In this document: positions 17,634 through 26,828 of the stretch, piece by piece | Numbering within the stretch: position 1 is the first letter of the stretch | Layout of the letters: each line of letters begins with the position of its first letter | Origin: Pseudomonadota bacterium | Lineage (GTDB): Bacteria; Pseudomonadota; Alphaproteobacteria; Rhizobiales; Xanthobacteraceae | Assembly: GCA_018242205.1 (NCBI GenBank) | Contig: JAFECJ010000001.1 | Location: 219,735 to 283,734, forward strand | DNA length: 64,000 nucleotides | Direction: 5' to 3' | Program-made: the position numbers and the translations under genes | Notes under the pieces: model-generated | What the model saw: the letters and a program-made list of their open reading frames with translations, nothing else | What the model was told of the DNA's origin: nothing | Databases searched by the model: none

Positions 17634-19217
17634 TCAGAAATGCAGCGGCTTGGCCGACTGCACCTGCGGCAGCGCCCGCACCTTGGCGAGCACGTCCTCC
17701 GGCAGTTCGCCGTCGATCTCGATCAGCGCCACCGCGTTGGCGCCCGGGGCCTCGCGACCGACATGGAAGGTGGCGATGTTGATGTTCGCCTCGCCAAGGG
17801 TGCCGGAGAACTTGCCTATGAAGCCCGGCTTGTCGAGGTTGGTGATGTAGACCATGGACGGCGCGAATTCGGCGTCCATACGGATGCCCTTGATGTTGAC
17901 GATACGCGGACGGCCGTCGGCGAACACCGTGCCGGATACGTGGCGCGACTGGCGCTCGGTCACCACCGTGATGGTGATCAGGCTGTCGTAATCGCCGGCC
18001 ACCTGCCGCGTCGTCTCCTCGATGATCATGCCGCGCTCCTTGGCGATCACCGGCGCCGAGACAACGTTCACGTCGCCGAGCATCGGCCGCAGCAGGCCGG
18101 CGAGCGCCGCCGAGGTGAGCGCGCGGGTGTTCATCTGCGCCACCGCGCCTTCATAGGCGATCTGCACCTTTGAGATGCCGGTCTCGGTAAGCTGGCCGGC
18201 GAAAGAGCCGAGTTTTTCGGCGAGTTCGACGAACGGCTTGAGCTTGGGCGCTTCTTCAGCGGTGATCGACGGGAAGTTGATAGCGTTGGTGATGGCGCCG
18301 GTCATCAGGTAGTCCGCCATCTGTTCGGCGACTTGCAGCGCGACGTTCTCCTGCGCTTCCGTCGTCGAGGCGCCGAGATGCGGCGTGCAGATGACGTTGG
18401 GGTGATTGAACAGCACGTTCTCGGTTGCCGGCTCGGTGACGAAGACGTCGAAGGCGGCGCCGGCCACGTGGCCCGAATCGAGCGCGGCGCGCAGCGCGTT
18501 TTCATCGACCAGGCCGCCGCGGGCGCAGTTAATAATGCGCACGCCCTTCTTGGTCTTGTTCAGCGCCGTGGCGTCGAGGATGTTTCTCGTCTTGTCGGTC
18601 AGTGGCGTATGCAGCGTGATGAAGTCGGCACGCTTGAGAAGTTCGTCGAGTTCGACCTTCTCCACGCCGATATCGACGGCGCGCTCCGGCGACAGGAACG
18701 GATCGAAGGCGACGACCTTCATCTTCAGGCCGAGCGCACGGTCGGCGACGATCGAGCCGATATTGCCGCACCCGATGACGCCGAGCGTCTTGGCCGTGAT
18801 TTCGACGCCCATGAACTTGTTCTTTTCCCACTTGCCGGCCTGCGTGGAGCGGTCGGCTTCCGGAATCTGGCGGGCGAGCGCCAGCATCAGCGAGATGGCG
18901 TGCTCTGCCGTGGTGATCGAATTGCCGAAGGGCGTGTTCATCACAATGATGCCCTTGGCGGTCGCGGCCGGAATGTCGACGTTGTCGACGCCGATGCCGG
19001 CGCGGCCGATCACCTTGAGGTTGTTGGCCTTCTCCAGAATCTTCGGCGTCACCTTGGTGGCCGAGCGAATGGCAAGGCCGTCATAATTGCCGATAATTTC
19101 GGCGAGCTTGTCCTTGTCCTTGCCGAGCGCCGGCTGGAAATCGACCTCGACGCCGCGATCCTTGAAGATCTGGATGGCGGCGGGAGAAAGAGCGTCGGAG
19201 ATGAGAACTTTGGGCAT
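17634..19217 (-). CDS. serA: D-3-phosphoglycerate dehydrogenase
   Basis: This 527-residue long-form SerA oxidises 3-phosphoglycerate with NAD, the first step of serine synthesis. It has the N-terminal substrate domain (MPKVLISDALSPAAIQIFKD), the NAD-binding GVIGCGNIGSIVA motif, the NCARGGLVDE signature and the catalytic His in TPHLGASTTEAQ. An intervening ASB domain and a C-terminal ACT domain (VYITNLDKPGFIGKFSGTL onward) are the parts used for serine feedback in this class. It is downstream of serC on the same strand, separated by 125 bases that contain a palindromic repeat. The two genes together supply serine, with the phosphatase serB elsewhere. Confidence 0.97.
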   Translation of the reverse strand: MPKVLISDALSPAAIQIFKDRGVEVDFQPALGKDKDKLAEIIGNYDGLAIRSATKVTPKILEKANNLKVIGRAGIGVDNVDIPAATAKGIIVMNTPFGNSITTAEHAISLMLALARQIPEADRSTQAGKWEKNKFMGVEITAKTLGVIGCGNIGSIVADRALGLKMKVVAFDPFLSPERAVDIGVEKVELDELLKRADFITLHTPLTDKTRNILDATALNKTKKGVRIINCARGGLVDENALRAALDSGHVAGAAFDVFVTEPATENVLFNHPNVICTPHLGASTTEAQENVALQVAEQMADYLMTGAITNAINFPSITAEEAPKLKPFVELAEKLGSFAGQLTETGISKVQIAYEGAVAQMNTRALTSAALAGLLRPMLGDVNVVSAPVIAKERGMIIEETTRQVAGDYDSLITITVVTERQSRHVSGTVFADGRPRIVNIKGIRMDAEFAPSMVYITNLDKPGFIGKFSGTLGEANINIATFHVGREAPGANAVALIEIDGELPEDVLAKVRALPQVQSAKPLHF

Positions 19218-19237
19218 GGGTTTTGTCCGGTTCTGCT

Positions 19238-19321
19238 GTCATCGTCCGCGAAGGCGGACGATCCAGCGTTGAAGCGAATGACTTGAAAGAGCTGGATGCC
19301 CCGCTTTCGCGGGGCATGACG
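19238..19321. repeat. Palindromic repeat element between serC and serA (family A)
   Basis: The element runs GTCATCGTCCGCGAAGGCGG, a short hairpin, then ATCCAGCG, a spacer, AGAGCTGGAT, a second hairpin (CCCCGCTTTCGCGGGG) and GCATGAC. Its two ends and the inner ATCCAGC/GCTGGAT pair form one long inverted repeat. The same design recurs inside dnaE2 (45184-45262), and a related form lies at 61200-61262. Such elements are common intergenic repeats in rhizobial genomes. Here it separates serC from serA and may affect read-through. Confidence 0.8.
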
Positions 19322-19342
19322 CTACGGGGTTCGCAAACGAAC

Positions 19343-20515
19343 TTACGCCGCCTTGGCGAGCGCGGCCTTGGCCTGTTCGAAGGCCCAGTCGAGCCACGGC
19401 GTCAACGCTTCGACGTCCTTGGTCTCGATGGTGGCGCCGCACCAGATGCGCAGGCCCGGCGGTGCGTCGCGATAGAACGCGATATCGTTGGCGACGCCTT
19501 CCTTCTCCAGCATCGAAGCGATGCTCTTGGCGAAAGCCGCCTGCTCGTCGAGCGTCAGCTTGGTCACGGCCGGGTCGGCGACGACGAGACACACGGAGGT
19601 GTTCGACCGCGTCTCGGGCTTCTTCGCCAGATGATCGATCCACGCCGTCTTGGCGACCCAGTCGGCGAGCACCTTGGCGTTGGCGTCGGAGCGTGCCTGC
19701 AAACCTTTCAGGCCGCCGACCGACTTGCCCCAGTTCAGCGCGTCGAGATAGTCCTCGACGCACAGCATCGACGGCGTGTTGATGGTCTCGCCGACGAAGA
19801 TGCCTTCGTTGAGCTTGCCGTTCTTCGTCATGCGGAAGATCTTTGGCAGCGGCCAGGCCGGCTTGTAGGTTTCCAGACGCTGAACGGCGCGCGGCGACAG
19901 AATGAGCATGCCGTGCGCGCCCTCGCCGCCCAGCACCTTCTGCCAGGAGAAAGTGACGACATCGAGCTTGGTGAAATCGAGATTCTGCGCGAAGGCCGCC
20001 GAGGTGGCGTCGCAGATGGTCAGGCCTTCGCGGTCGGCCTTGATCCAGTCGCCGTTCGGCACGCGCACGCCCGAGGTGGTACCGTTCCAGGTGAAGACCA
20101 CGTCGGTCTTGAAATCGACCTTGGCGAGATCCGGCAGTTCGCCGTACGGCGCCTTCAGCTCGGTGACGTCCTTCAGCTTGAGTTGTTTCACCACATCGGT
20201 GACCCAGCCTTCGCCGAACGATTCCCAGGCCAGCATGGTGACGCCGCGCGCGCCCAGCATCGACCACAGCGCCATTTCCACGGCGCCCGTGTCGGAGGCG
20301 GGCACGATGCCGACTTTGTAATCGGTGGGAATATTGAGGATTTCGCGAGTCAGATCGATGGCCTGCTTGAGCTTGGCCTTGCCGATCTTGGCGCGATGGG
20401 AGCGACCGAGGGCCGCGTCTTTGAGGGCTTGGAGGGTCCAGCCGGGGCGCTTGGCGCAGGGGCCGGACGAAAAGTGCGGGTTTGCCGGCCGCACGCCGGG
20501 CTTCGTCGCTGTCAT
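19343..20515 (-). CDS. serC: Phosphoserine aminotransferase
   Basis: This 390-residue PLP enzyme transaminates 3-phosphohydroxypyruvate to phosphoserine, and also acts in vitamin B6 synthesis. It begins with the family hallmark [15 protein letters not shown], and the PLP lysine lies in [16 protein letters not shown]. The length and sequence style fit the alphaproteobacterial SerC group (PF00266), which differs from the shorter E. coli enzyme. The ribosome site AAGGATAGG precedes ATG 20515. It is followed on the same strand by serA. Confidence 0.96.
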   Translation of the reverse strand: MTATKPGVRPANPHFSSGPCAKRPGWTLQALKDAALGRSHRAKIGKAKLKQAIDLTREILNIPTDYKVGIVPASDTGAVEMALWSMLGARGVTMLAWESFGEGWVTDVVKQLKLKDVTELKAPYGELPDLAKVDFKTDVVFTWNGTTSGVRVPNGDWIKADREGLTICDATSAAFAQNLDFTKLDVVTFSWQKVLGGEGAHGMLILSPRAVQRLETYKPAWPLPKIFRMTKNGKLNEGIFVGETINTPSMLCVEDYLDALNWGKSVGGLKGLQARSDANAKVLADWVAKTAWIDHLAKKPETRSNTSVCLVVADPAVTKLTLDEQAAFAKSIASMLEKEGVANDIAFYRDAPPGLRIWCGATIETKDVEALTPWLDWAFEQAKAALAKAA

Positions 20516-20630
20516 AGCCTATCCTTCCAGATAGAAGCCCCTCGTTGGGGAGGGGTGTCCCACTGGCGGAGATAGTCGATCGGCCCTCGCCGGTCAACTG
20601 CGGCGCGGCAGATCGCGGAAATTTTTGGAG

Positions 20631-21524
20631 TTAGAAGCGAATACCGACGCCGACGCGGCCGTTATTCAGGGAATTGCGGATGCCGTTGATCTCGGCAAAC
20701 GCCAGGTATTCCCATTCGGCGCGCAGGAACACGTTCGGCGTCAGCGCGACGTCGATGCCGAGACCGCCGGCGAAACCGGCCGAGAACGCGTTGTTCTTCG
20801 AATCGACATAGGTATTGTCGGTACTGTAGGGACTGCCACCGCCGCCACCGACGTCGGTGCCGCTCGAGCGAATGCGCGTAGTGACGGAATAGTCGAACCG
20901 CCCGACCGCGACGCCGGCGAAGGCGTAAGGCATGAACTGGCCGAACGGATAACCGGCGCGGGCGCGGAAGGTGGCGTAGTCCTTCAGCTTGACCGATGAT
21001 TGGGCATCGATCGTCACACTGTTGTTATAACCGTTCGACGTATTGAACTGCCGGCTGGTGGAATCCGCTGCCGACTGCGAAAAGCCGGAAGCCTTGTTGT
21101 AGGTGACATCGGCGCCGATGATGACGCCGTCCCATTGCGCGCTGTAGCCGATGAAGCCGCCGAAGGTGCGCCCGTTGGTGGTGCCCGATGGCAATGTCGT
21201 CCAGGTTTCGGGGTGATACTCGCTGAGGACGATCGTATTGCGCAGGTCGTAGGCGACCTGCTGGCTGTTGCTCGAGCCGAAATCGGTGCTCATGTTGCCG
21301 ACGCCGAACTGGCCGCCGAAGTTGACGCCGTCCCAGCGGAATCCGGCGGGGGCCGGACCAAAGGGTTCGAACGAGCCGCGCAGCGGCGCCTGGCCCGGCC
21401 AATCGGCCGCCGTCGCGGTGAGCGGTACGGCGGCCATCACAACCGTCACGCCGACACAAGCGGCGCGCCAGATGGCGTGCATCCGACGCAAGCGCGTTGC
21501 GCTATCGTACCGTGGGTAAGTCAT
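20631..21524 (-). CDS. Outer-membrane beta-barrel protein (Omp25/31-like)
   Basis: This 297-residue protein has a signal peptide ending TATA-ADW, then alternating strands and a C-terminal VGVGIRF ending in phenylalanine, as expected for BAM-inserted barrels. Glycine-rich barrel segments such as TFGGFIGYSAQWDGVIIGAD and FAGGLGIDVALTPNVFLRAEWEY match the rhizobial Omp25/Omp31 family. The start ATG at 21524 overlaps the end of the upstream barrel gene by 23 bases, suggesting translational coupling. An internal ATG at 21482 would give a more normal signal peptide and is the main alternative. Role: surface porin or structural outer-membrane protein. Confidence 0.82.
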   Translation of the reverse strand: MTYPRYDSATRLRRMHAIWRAACVGVTVVMAAVPLTATAADWPGQAPLRGSFEPFGPAPAGFRWDGVNFGGQFGVGNMSTDFGSSNSQQVAYDLRNTIVLSEYHPETWTTLPSGTTNGRTFGGFIGYSAQWDGVIIGADVTYNKASGFSQSAADSTSRQFNTSNGYNNSVTIDAQSSVKLKDYATFRARAGYPFGQFMPYAFAGVAVGRFDYSVTTRIRSSGTDVGGGGGSPYSTDNTYVDSKNNAFSAGFAGGLGIDVALTPNVFLRAEWEYLAFAEINGIRNSLNNGRVGVGIRF

Positions 21525-22242
21525 CGAAATTCCAACGCAGGCCGACCCGCACTTCGTGGTTGACGATATTCTTGAGCGTCATCTGCCCGGCGGCGTCGCT
21601 GGCGGTCGAGACATCGCCGAGCGCGAGATAGCGATAGCCGACATCGAGCTGCATGTTGGGCGCGATCCGGTAGGCGACGCCCGCCATTGCCGCCCAGGCG
21701 AAATTCCATTGGCTGTGCGCGCCGTCGCCGCTGAACGGCGGCGCCACGGTGCTTTGATAATCGCTGACGCGCAGCCGCGACGCGCCGAGGCCGCCGCCGA
21801 TATAGGGTGTCGCGCTGTACCAGGTGCCGAGATCGAGATAGCCGTTGAACAGCGCGGTGATAGCGGAAACCTTGGCCGTGGTGTCGCTCGGCGCCAACGT
21901 CGTCGCCTCGTATTTCATCGGCGAGCCGAAATCGATCGTCGCGTCGGTGCGCAGCCAGCCGGTTTTGACACCGAGACCGACCCCGCCGGCAAAGCTGCCG
22001 CCGAGCTTCTCGCTGCCCGGCGCGGGAAAGGTCGGCGCCGGATTGGAGCCGGACAGATGTCCCCAGCGATAACCGAGATCGCCGCGGAGATACCAGCCGC
22101 TGAGCAGCGGCGCCGCGGGCCGCACATAGGCCGGCGGCGGCAGATCGACCGGGCGGCTTCCCGGCATGTCGGCGGCGTGCGCGCCGGCCAACGCAGCAGT
22201 CACGTTCGCTATTCCGATCGCCGACGTCCGAACTAGACCCAT
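21502..22242 (-). CDS. Outer-membrane beta-barrel protein (Omp25/31-like)
   Basis: The start ATG at 22242 follows AAGGAG by seven bases; an upstream in-frame GTG at 22263 has no ribosome site. The 246-residue product has a signal peptide ending AGAHA-ADM, a proline-rich linker (RPVDLPPPAYVRPAAP), then GWYLRGDLGYRWGHLSG and repeated barrel strands such as TPYIGGGLGASRLRVSDY and MQLDVGYRYLALGDV. The barrel strand VRVGLRWNF is followed by six more residues rather than ending in an aromatic. It belongs to the same family as its two neighbours and probably arose by tandem duplication with divergence. Confidence 0.83.
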   Translation of the reverse strand: MGLVRTSAIGIANVTAALAGAHAADMPGSRPVDLPPPAYVRPAAPLLSGWYLRGDLGYRWGHLSGSNPAPTFPAPGSEKLGGSFAGGVGLGVKTGWLRTDATIDFGSPMKYEATTLAPSDTTAKVSAITALFNGYLDLGTWYSATPYIGGGLGASRLRVSDYQSTVAPPFSGDGAHSQWNFAWAAMAGVAYRIAPNMQLDVGYRYLALGDVSTASDAAGQMTLKNIVNHEVRVGLRWNFDDLPTVR

Positions 22243-22359
22243 AACCCCACTCCTTCGCGACACGGCGCCGCGTCTCGATCCGGCGGCGTTAAGCCACCAT
22301 CAACCAAGAATCTTCACCAGGCGGCCGTGCCGTTAACCGAGCGTAACGGCCGCCCATCG

Positions 22360-23292
22360 TCAGCCTTTGCTCTGCAGCGGCGGCTGCACGTAGACCGGCG
22401 GCGGTGCATAGACCGGCGGCGGCGCGTAATACTGCGGAGCGGGTCTGGAGAACCAGTCGACGCTGTCGAGATTGAAGCGCAGACCAAGTTTCACGTCGTG
22501 CGACGTGAGGTGCTTGAACTCCATCGGATTGTAGATGTTGTTGACGCCGGTGTAGGTGTAGATGTCGCCGGAGTTGGCATCGCCGAGATTGACGTAGCGA
22601 TAGGCCAGTTCAACCGTGAAGTTCTTCGTCACCTTGTAGGCGAGACCCGCGTGCAGCGCCCAGGCGAAGTTCCACTTCGACGCATCGTCGGCAAAGGCAA
22701 CGCCGCTGGTGACCGTGTTAACGTCCTGGAAGCTCGAGATCGTGTTGCGCGAGGCGCCGACGCCGGCGCCGACGAACGGCGTAAAGCCGTTCCAGGTGCC
22801 AAGATCCACATAAGCGTTGAGCAGGAACAGCCATTCCGACTTGGAACCGCTGTATTCGTCGGTGTAAGTGTTGCCGCCCGAGGTGATGATCTGCGAGCCG
22901 TGGAAATTTGCCCTTGAACGATACTCGCCGGTCAGGTCGAAACGCAGCCAGTCGTTGAAGTAGTAGCCGATGCCGAGGCCGAATAATGGCGAAGCGTCGA
23001 AGCCGATTCCGACGTTGGTCACGGCATTGTTGGCGTCCTGGATATTGGTCAGGTCGCGAACGCGTTGATTGGTGACGCCGATGTCGCCGCGCAGATACCA
23101 GCCCGAGTATTCCTCGACGACGACCGGCGGTGGCGGTGGAACGTAGCACGGCACCGCGCCCGGCGGCGCGCGTCCGGCCGCAATCGTCGCGGCATCGTAG
23201 CAAGGTGGCGGCGAATAGTCGGCCGCGTAAGACGCCGTCGTGGCGAACGACGCGATTACGGCGACGATTCCGATTTTCAGACGCGCACTCAT
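22360..23292 (-). CDS. Outer-membrane beta-barrel protein with proline-rich C-terminal tail
   Basis: ATG 23292 opens a signal peptide (MSARLKIGIVAVIASFATTASYA); the longer frame begins with GTG at 23322. The mature N-terminus contains two cysteines and a PPPPPVVVEEY linker before GWYLRGDIGVTNQ. Barrel strands follow (GFTPFVGAGVGASRNTI, FTVELAYRYVNLGDAN) and end at KLGLRFNLD. Beyond the barrel there is an unusual tail of about 30 residues with YAPPPVYAPPPVYVQPP repeats. Most Omp25/31 proteins end at the last strand, so this tail would be exposed in the periplasm or at the surface. The gene is the first of three tandem barrel genes. Confidence 0.83.
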   Translation of the reverse strand: MSARLKIGIVAVIASFATTASYAADYSPPPCYDAATIAAGRAPPGAVPCYVPPPPPVVVEEYSGWYLRGDIGVTNQRVRDLTNIQDANNAVTNVGIGFDASPLFGLGIGYYFNDWLRFDLTGEYRSRANFHGSQIITSGGNTYTDEYSGSKSEWLFLLNAYVDLGTWNGFTPFVGAGVGASRNTISSFQDVNTVTSGVAFADDASKWNFAWALHAGLAYKVTKNFTVELAYRYVNLGDANSGDIYTYTGVNNIYNPMEFKHLTSHDVKLGLRFNLDSVDWFSRPAPQYYAPPPVYAPPPVYVQPPLQSKG

Positions 23293-23510
23293 AAGGCCGT
23301 CATCCCTCAGCTGCTCCGCCACGCACTTCGCGACGAAGGATGAGAGGACGATGGCAGCAAATCCTTAAGTGGCTCTTAACCCTGTTTATTAACGACGATT
23401 TTTAACGATTGGCGCAGCCGCATTCTGCGCGCCCCCTGCGGGACAGCGACGAATCGCATGTTTTAAGATTTGTTTTACGGCTGTGGCAGAGCCGCGCCGA
23501 TGGAACTTTT

Positions 23511-23828
23511 CTAGCGGCGCAGGGCGCGCCGCGCCCAATCGTGACTGACGAGTTGCTCGGCCAACGTCACCAGCGCGCTGCGGGCCGCGGGTTCCTCGAT
23601 CGCCAGGAAGGCTTCCATCAAACGGACGGCTTCTTGCATACGCGGGTCGTCCTTGCCGCCGGGCATGGACTTCGCCTCGAGGTGCTGCCGTTCATCGTCA
23701 CGACTGCACTCCTTCGCCTTGGCCTTGCTGTCGAGCGGAACGATATTGTCGGCGGTAAAGAAGGGAGGCTTGTTCATGGGCATGCTGACTGCTGATGGCG
23801 ACTGCGGGAAAGTGGCGCTCGGTTCCAC
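23511..23828 (-). CDS. Small hypothetical protein
   Basis: The open frame of 105 codons begins at a GTG (23828). A start at ATG 23783 or 23777 (MNKPPFFTADNIVPLD) would give about 88-90 residues. No good ribosome site marks any of them. The C-terminal half is a charged amphipathic helical region (MQEAVRLMEAFLAIEEPAARSALV) ending in RRALRR. I do not recognise a family. It is divergent from the LysR gene at 23991 and downstream of nothing on its strand. Amino-acid usage looks protein-like, but the call is moderate. Confidence 0.55.
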   Translation of the reverse strand: MEPSATFPQSPSAVSMPMNKPPFFTADNIVPLDSKAKAKECSRDDERQHLEAKSMPGGKDDPRMQEAVRLMEAFLAIEEPAARSALVTLAEQLVSHDWARRALRR

Positions 23829-23990
23829 AACCGGCCGGCCTGGCCGGGGTTTGAGAGGATCATCGCCACTGAAGAATGCCAGCCTCGGCTGCGTGGCGAA
23901 TACAACCGCTCATTGAGAATGGCGGCGGGACGCTCATTTGTCATTACTGCGGATATCGCGTTTTGTGAGGTTTTATCTCATAATCCACCG

Positions 23991-24893
23991 ATGGAACTCC
24001 GCCACCTTAGGTATTTTGTCGCGGTTGCCGAGGAGCTGCATTTCGGCCGGGCCGCCGCGCGCCTCAATATCTCGTCGCCGACGCTCAGCCACCAGATTCT
24101 GGCGCTGGAGAACCAACTGGGCGCGAAGCTGTTCCTGCGCCGGACCAAGAGCGTCGTGACCCTGACGCAAACCGGCAAGCGCTTCCTGATCGAGGCCTAC
24201 GCCACTCTCAAGCAGGCGGCCAATGCCGAGATGATCGGACGGCGCGCGGCGCGCGGCGACGTCGGTTCGATCGCGGTAGGCTACTTGTTCTCCGCTGGCC
24301 TCAGCGGATTCATATCGAGGAGCCTGGTGGCGTTTCGCGAGGCTCATCCCGACGTGCAGTTACAACTACGCCGCCTCGTGACATTCGAGCAGTTTCGCGC
24401 CTTGACCGACGATACGCTCGACGTTGGCTTCACCGCAGCGCCGCGCGATTATCCGACCGGGTTGACCGGCTTCGTCGTCGACCGCCAGCCTTATTATGTC
24501 GCGATTCCGGAGCGCAACCCGCTCGCCAAGCGCAAACTGATCACGCCGGAAGTTATCGCCGACGAGCCGTTCGTCGCGGTGTCGCTGGAGATGGAAGTCG
24601 GCTTCGGCGGCGGCAACATCGCTGCGATCACGCCGCCCGGCAAGTCGCTGCGCATTGTCGAGCGCGGACCGGACATCTTTTCGGTGCTGACCTTATGTGC
24701 GGCCGGCATCGGCCTGAGCGTCATGTCGGAGCCCATGACAAATGTCCACATTCCGGGCTTGGTCTTTCGCAAGGTCGAAGGCGTGAGCCGCACGTTCCAG
24801 CTTGCATTGGTCTATCGCCGCAACGAAGCCGCGCCAGCCGTCAAGGTCTTCATCGAATTCATGCGGGCCCAGACGAACGCGACGAAGATTTGA
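23991..24893 (+). CDS. LysR-family transcriptional regulator
   Basis: This 300-residue regulator starts MELRHLRYFVAVAEELHFGR with the LysR winged helix-turn-helix (AAARLNISSPTLSHQILALENQLG). A substrate-binding domain follows that resembles the CbnR/CatR subgroup (DVGFTAAPRDYPTGLTGFVV). ATG 23991 is the family start. The gene overlaps the convergent dienelactone hydrolase-like gene by 35 bases at their 3' ends. The inducer and targets cannot be read from the sequence; the adjacent hydrolase and Bug-type binding protein are the obvious candidates. Confidence 0.92.
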   Translation: MELRHLRYFVAVAEELHFGRAAARLNISSPTLSHQILALENQLGAKLFLRRTKSVVTLTQTGKRFLIEAYATLKQAANAEMIGRRAARGDVGSIAVGYLFSAGLSGFISRSLVAFREAHPDVQLQLRRLVTFEQFRALTDDTLDVGFTAAPRDYPTGLTGFVVDRQPYYVAIPERNPLAKRKLITPEVIADEPFVAVSLEMEVGFGGGNIAAITPPGKSLRIVERGPDIFSVLTLCAAGIGLSVMSEPMTNVHIPGLVFRKVEGVSRTFQLALVYRRNEAAPAVKVFIEFMRAQTNATKI

Positions 24894-25653
24894 GCTGGCG
24901 CGCGAACATGGCGAGAGTCTCCCGCCAATCGACCGCGGTGGCCGCGGCATCGTGCACGTCGCGATCCGGCAAAGAATAGCCGTGATGCGCGCCGGCGTGG
25001 AAACTGCAGCGATAGGTCAGGTCGCTGCGTCCCTTGAACGGCGCGGCGAGCGCCGCGAGAATCTCCGGTTCGCTGAACCGGTCGTGCTCGCCATGGCCGC
25101 AATAGACCTCGCCCTTCATGCGACCGATCAGGCGATGCGGCGAATCCGGCGCGTCGGTGACCAGAAGCGTGCCGTGCAGACTGGAGGTGGCGCGGATCCG
25201 ATCGGGAAACGCTTGCGCGGCAAAGAATCCGATGCGTCCGCCGAGACAGAATCCGACCGTACCCGCCGGCCCCGGCGAGACCGGCTGTGCGCGGGAAAAC
25301 TCGAATATCGCCCTCACATCGGTCTCGATCATCTGACGCGTCAGGCCGCGGCCGAGCACCAGCATTTCCTGCTGCAATTCTTGCGGCAGCGTGTCGAACG
25401 ACACCATCCGGCCGGCCGCGTTGCGTCGCTCGAAACGGAGCTTGCCTTTGCGATAATAGAGATTGGGCACCACGCAATAATAACCCTCCGCCGCGACCTT
25501 GCGCGCGAGAGCGAACAGCTCCTCGCGCAGGCCCCAGATGTCCATGAACATGATGACCAGAGGAAACGGACCGCCTTTGCCCGGCCACGCCACGTAGGCG
25601 TCCATCATTCCATCGGCGGTCGGGATGTCGACGGCGCGGCCAATCGGGTTCAT
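24859..25653 (-). CDS. Dienelactone hydrolase family protein
   Basis: This 264-residue alpha/beta hydrolase has the DLH triad: C136 in GFCLGGRIG, D191 in GHGEHDRFS and a histidine (223 or 224) in HAGAHHGYSLPDRD. The cysteine nucleophile distinguishes it from serine esterases. True dienelactone hydrolases act in chlorocatechol breakdown, but most members have other substrates, and no catechol pathway is nearby. It lies 18 bases downstream of the Bug-type binding protein gene on the same strand, so both are probably co-transcribed. It overlaps the end of the convergent LysR gene. Confidence 0.88.
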   Translation of the reverse strand: MNPIGRAVDIPTADGMMDAYVAWPGKGGPFPLVIMFMDIWGLREELFALARKVAAEGYYCVVPNLYYRKGKLRFERRNAAGRMVSFDTLPQELQQEMLVLGRGLTRQMIETDVRAIFEFSRAQPVSPGPAGTVGFCLGGRIGFFAAQAFPDRIRATSSLHGTLLVTDAPDSPHRLIGRMKGEVYCGHGEHDRFSEPEILAALAAPFKGRSDLTYRCSFHAGAHHGYSLPDRDVHDAAATAVDWRETLAMFARQLKSSSRSSGPA

Positions 25654-25671
25654 GGGATCGTGCCGCGGTCG

Positions 25672-26658
25672 TTATTTCGCGTTGGCGGCCTGGATGCGCC
25701 TGATGATGGCGGCCCAGGTTTTGCGATCTTCGGCCATCTGGGCGGTGACGCGCTCCGGCGGTCCGCCCCACGGCGTCAGCCCGACCTTGTTGAACGCCGC
25801 CCGCGTTTCCGGCTTTTTCAGGTAAGCGTCGATCGCGGCGTTAAACTTGGCGATGATTGCCTTCGGCGTGCCGCGCGGCGCGAAGATCGCGTTCCAGGTG
25901 GCGCAGGTAACATCGATTCCGGATTCCTTCAGCGTCGGCACGTTGGGGATGGCGTCGAGCCGCTGGTCGGAGGTGATGGCGAGAATCCTGGCCGCCATGA
26001 CGCTCGGGCCGAAAGCCGGCGTGCCCAATTCGATCTGGCCGCCGAGCAGATCCTGCACGATCGGCGTCGCGCCGCGATAATTGATGAAGTTGCCTTCGAT
26101 GCCGAGTTTATCGAGCAACAACGCGCCGCAATATTGCCCCATGGTGCCTACGCCCGGCATGCCGATATTGACCCTGTTGCCGTTTTTGGCCGCCCACACC
26201 TTGAAGTCGGCGATGGTCGACACCCCCAGCTTCGGCGCCACCAACACGGCGTTCGGCGTGGCACCGACAAGGATGACGGGCTCGAAGTCCTTGTCGGCGT
26301 CGAAGCCGAGGTTCTTTTCCAGGATCGGCCTGAACACCATCGGACCGATTGCCGAGATGACGAAGTTGTAGCCGTCTGGCGGCTCCTTGCCGACGGCAAG
26401 CAGGCCGACGACGCCGCTGCCGCCGGCCTTGGTTTCGACGATGAAGGTCTTGCCGAAGGATTCGCTCATCGCCTGCGCGATCGAGCGGGCCATGAAGTCC
26501 ATGGTGCCGCCGGCGGCAAACGTCTGCGTCAACGTCACCGTGCGCGCCGGCCATTCCTCCGCCGAAACAGCGAACGGCGCGAAGACGGCAGCAGCAATGA
26601 CCGCAGCCGCCGCGACATGGCGAACCGCATTTCCGAGTTTCGTCGACCGACTGGACAT
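25672..26658 (-). CDS. Bug-family (TctC-like) periplasmic substrate-binding protein
   Basis: This 328-residue protein has a signal peptide ending AVSA-EEW, then WPARTVTLTQTFAAGGTMD, the opening of the tripartite tricarboxylate transporter receptor (Bug/TctC) family. GGSGVVGLLAV and PGVGTMGQYCGALL line the ligand cleft in these proteins. It binds a small carboxylate in the periplasm. No TctA or TctB membrane genes are adjacent, as is usual for many Bug proteins, which act with distant transporters or as sensors. It is first in a likely two-gene unit with the dienelactone hydrolase-like gene. Confidence 0.93.
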   Translation of the reverse strand: MSSRSTKLGNAVRHVAAAAVIAAAVFAPFAVSAEEWPARTVTLTQTFAAGGTMDFMARSIAQAMSESFGKTFIVETKAGGSGVVGLLAVGKEPPDGYNFVISAIGPMVFRPILEKNLGFDADKDFEPVILVGATPNAVLVAPKLGVSTIADFKVWAAKNGNRVNIGMPGVGTMGQYCGALLLDKLGIEGNFINYRGATPIVQDLLGGQIELGTPAFGPSVMAARILAITSDQRLDAIPNVPTLKESGIDVTCATWNAIFAPRGTPKAIIAKFNAAIDAYLKKPETRAAFNKVGLTPWGGPPERVTAQMAEDRKTWAAIIRRIQAANAK

Positions 26659-26828
26659 CGCGCTATCCCCCGAATTGCTTCACCCGCCACGCACGGTGCA
26701 ATTGCAACGAGCGATGCCGCAACCGTCGCCGATCTTCGGAAAAATTGCAAATGTTCACGGCGGCCGGCGGGGTGCCAAGTGCCGTGTCAAATGTAGCAAC
26801 GGACCGTCCGGGCTCGGCGTAATAACGC

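Noticed and set aside
24802..26796. A 664-codon open frame on the plus strand
   Set aside because: It lies antisense to the dienelactone hydrolase and Bug-type genes, which have clear family motifs. Long antisense frames are expected in a GC-rich genome.
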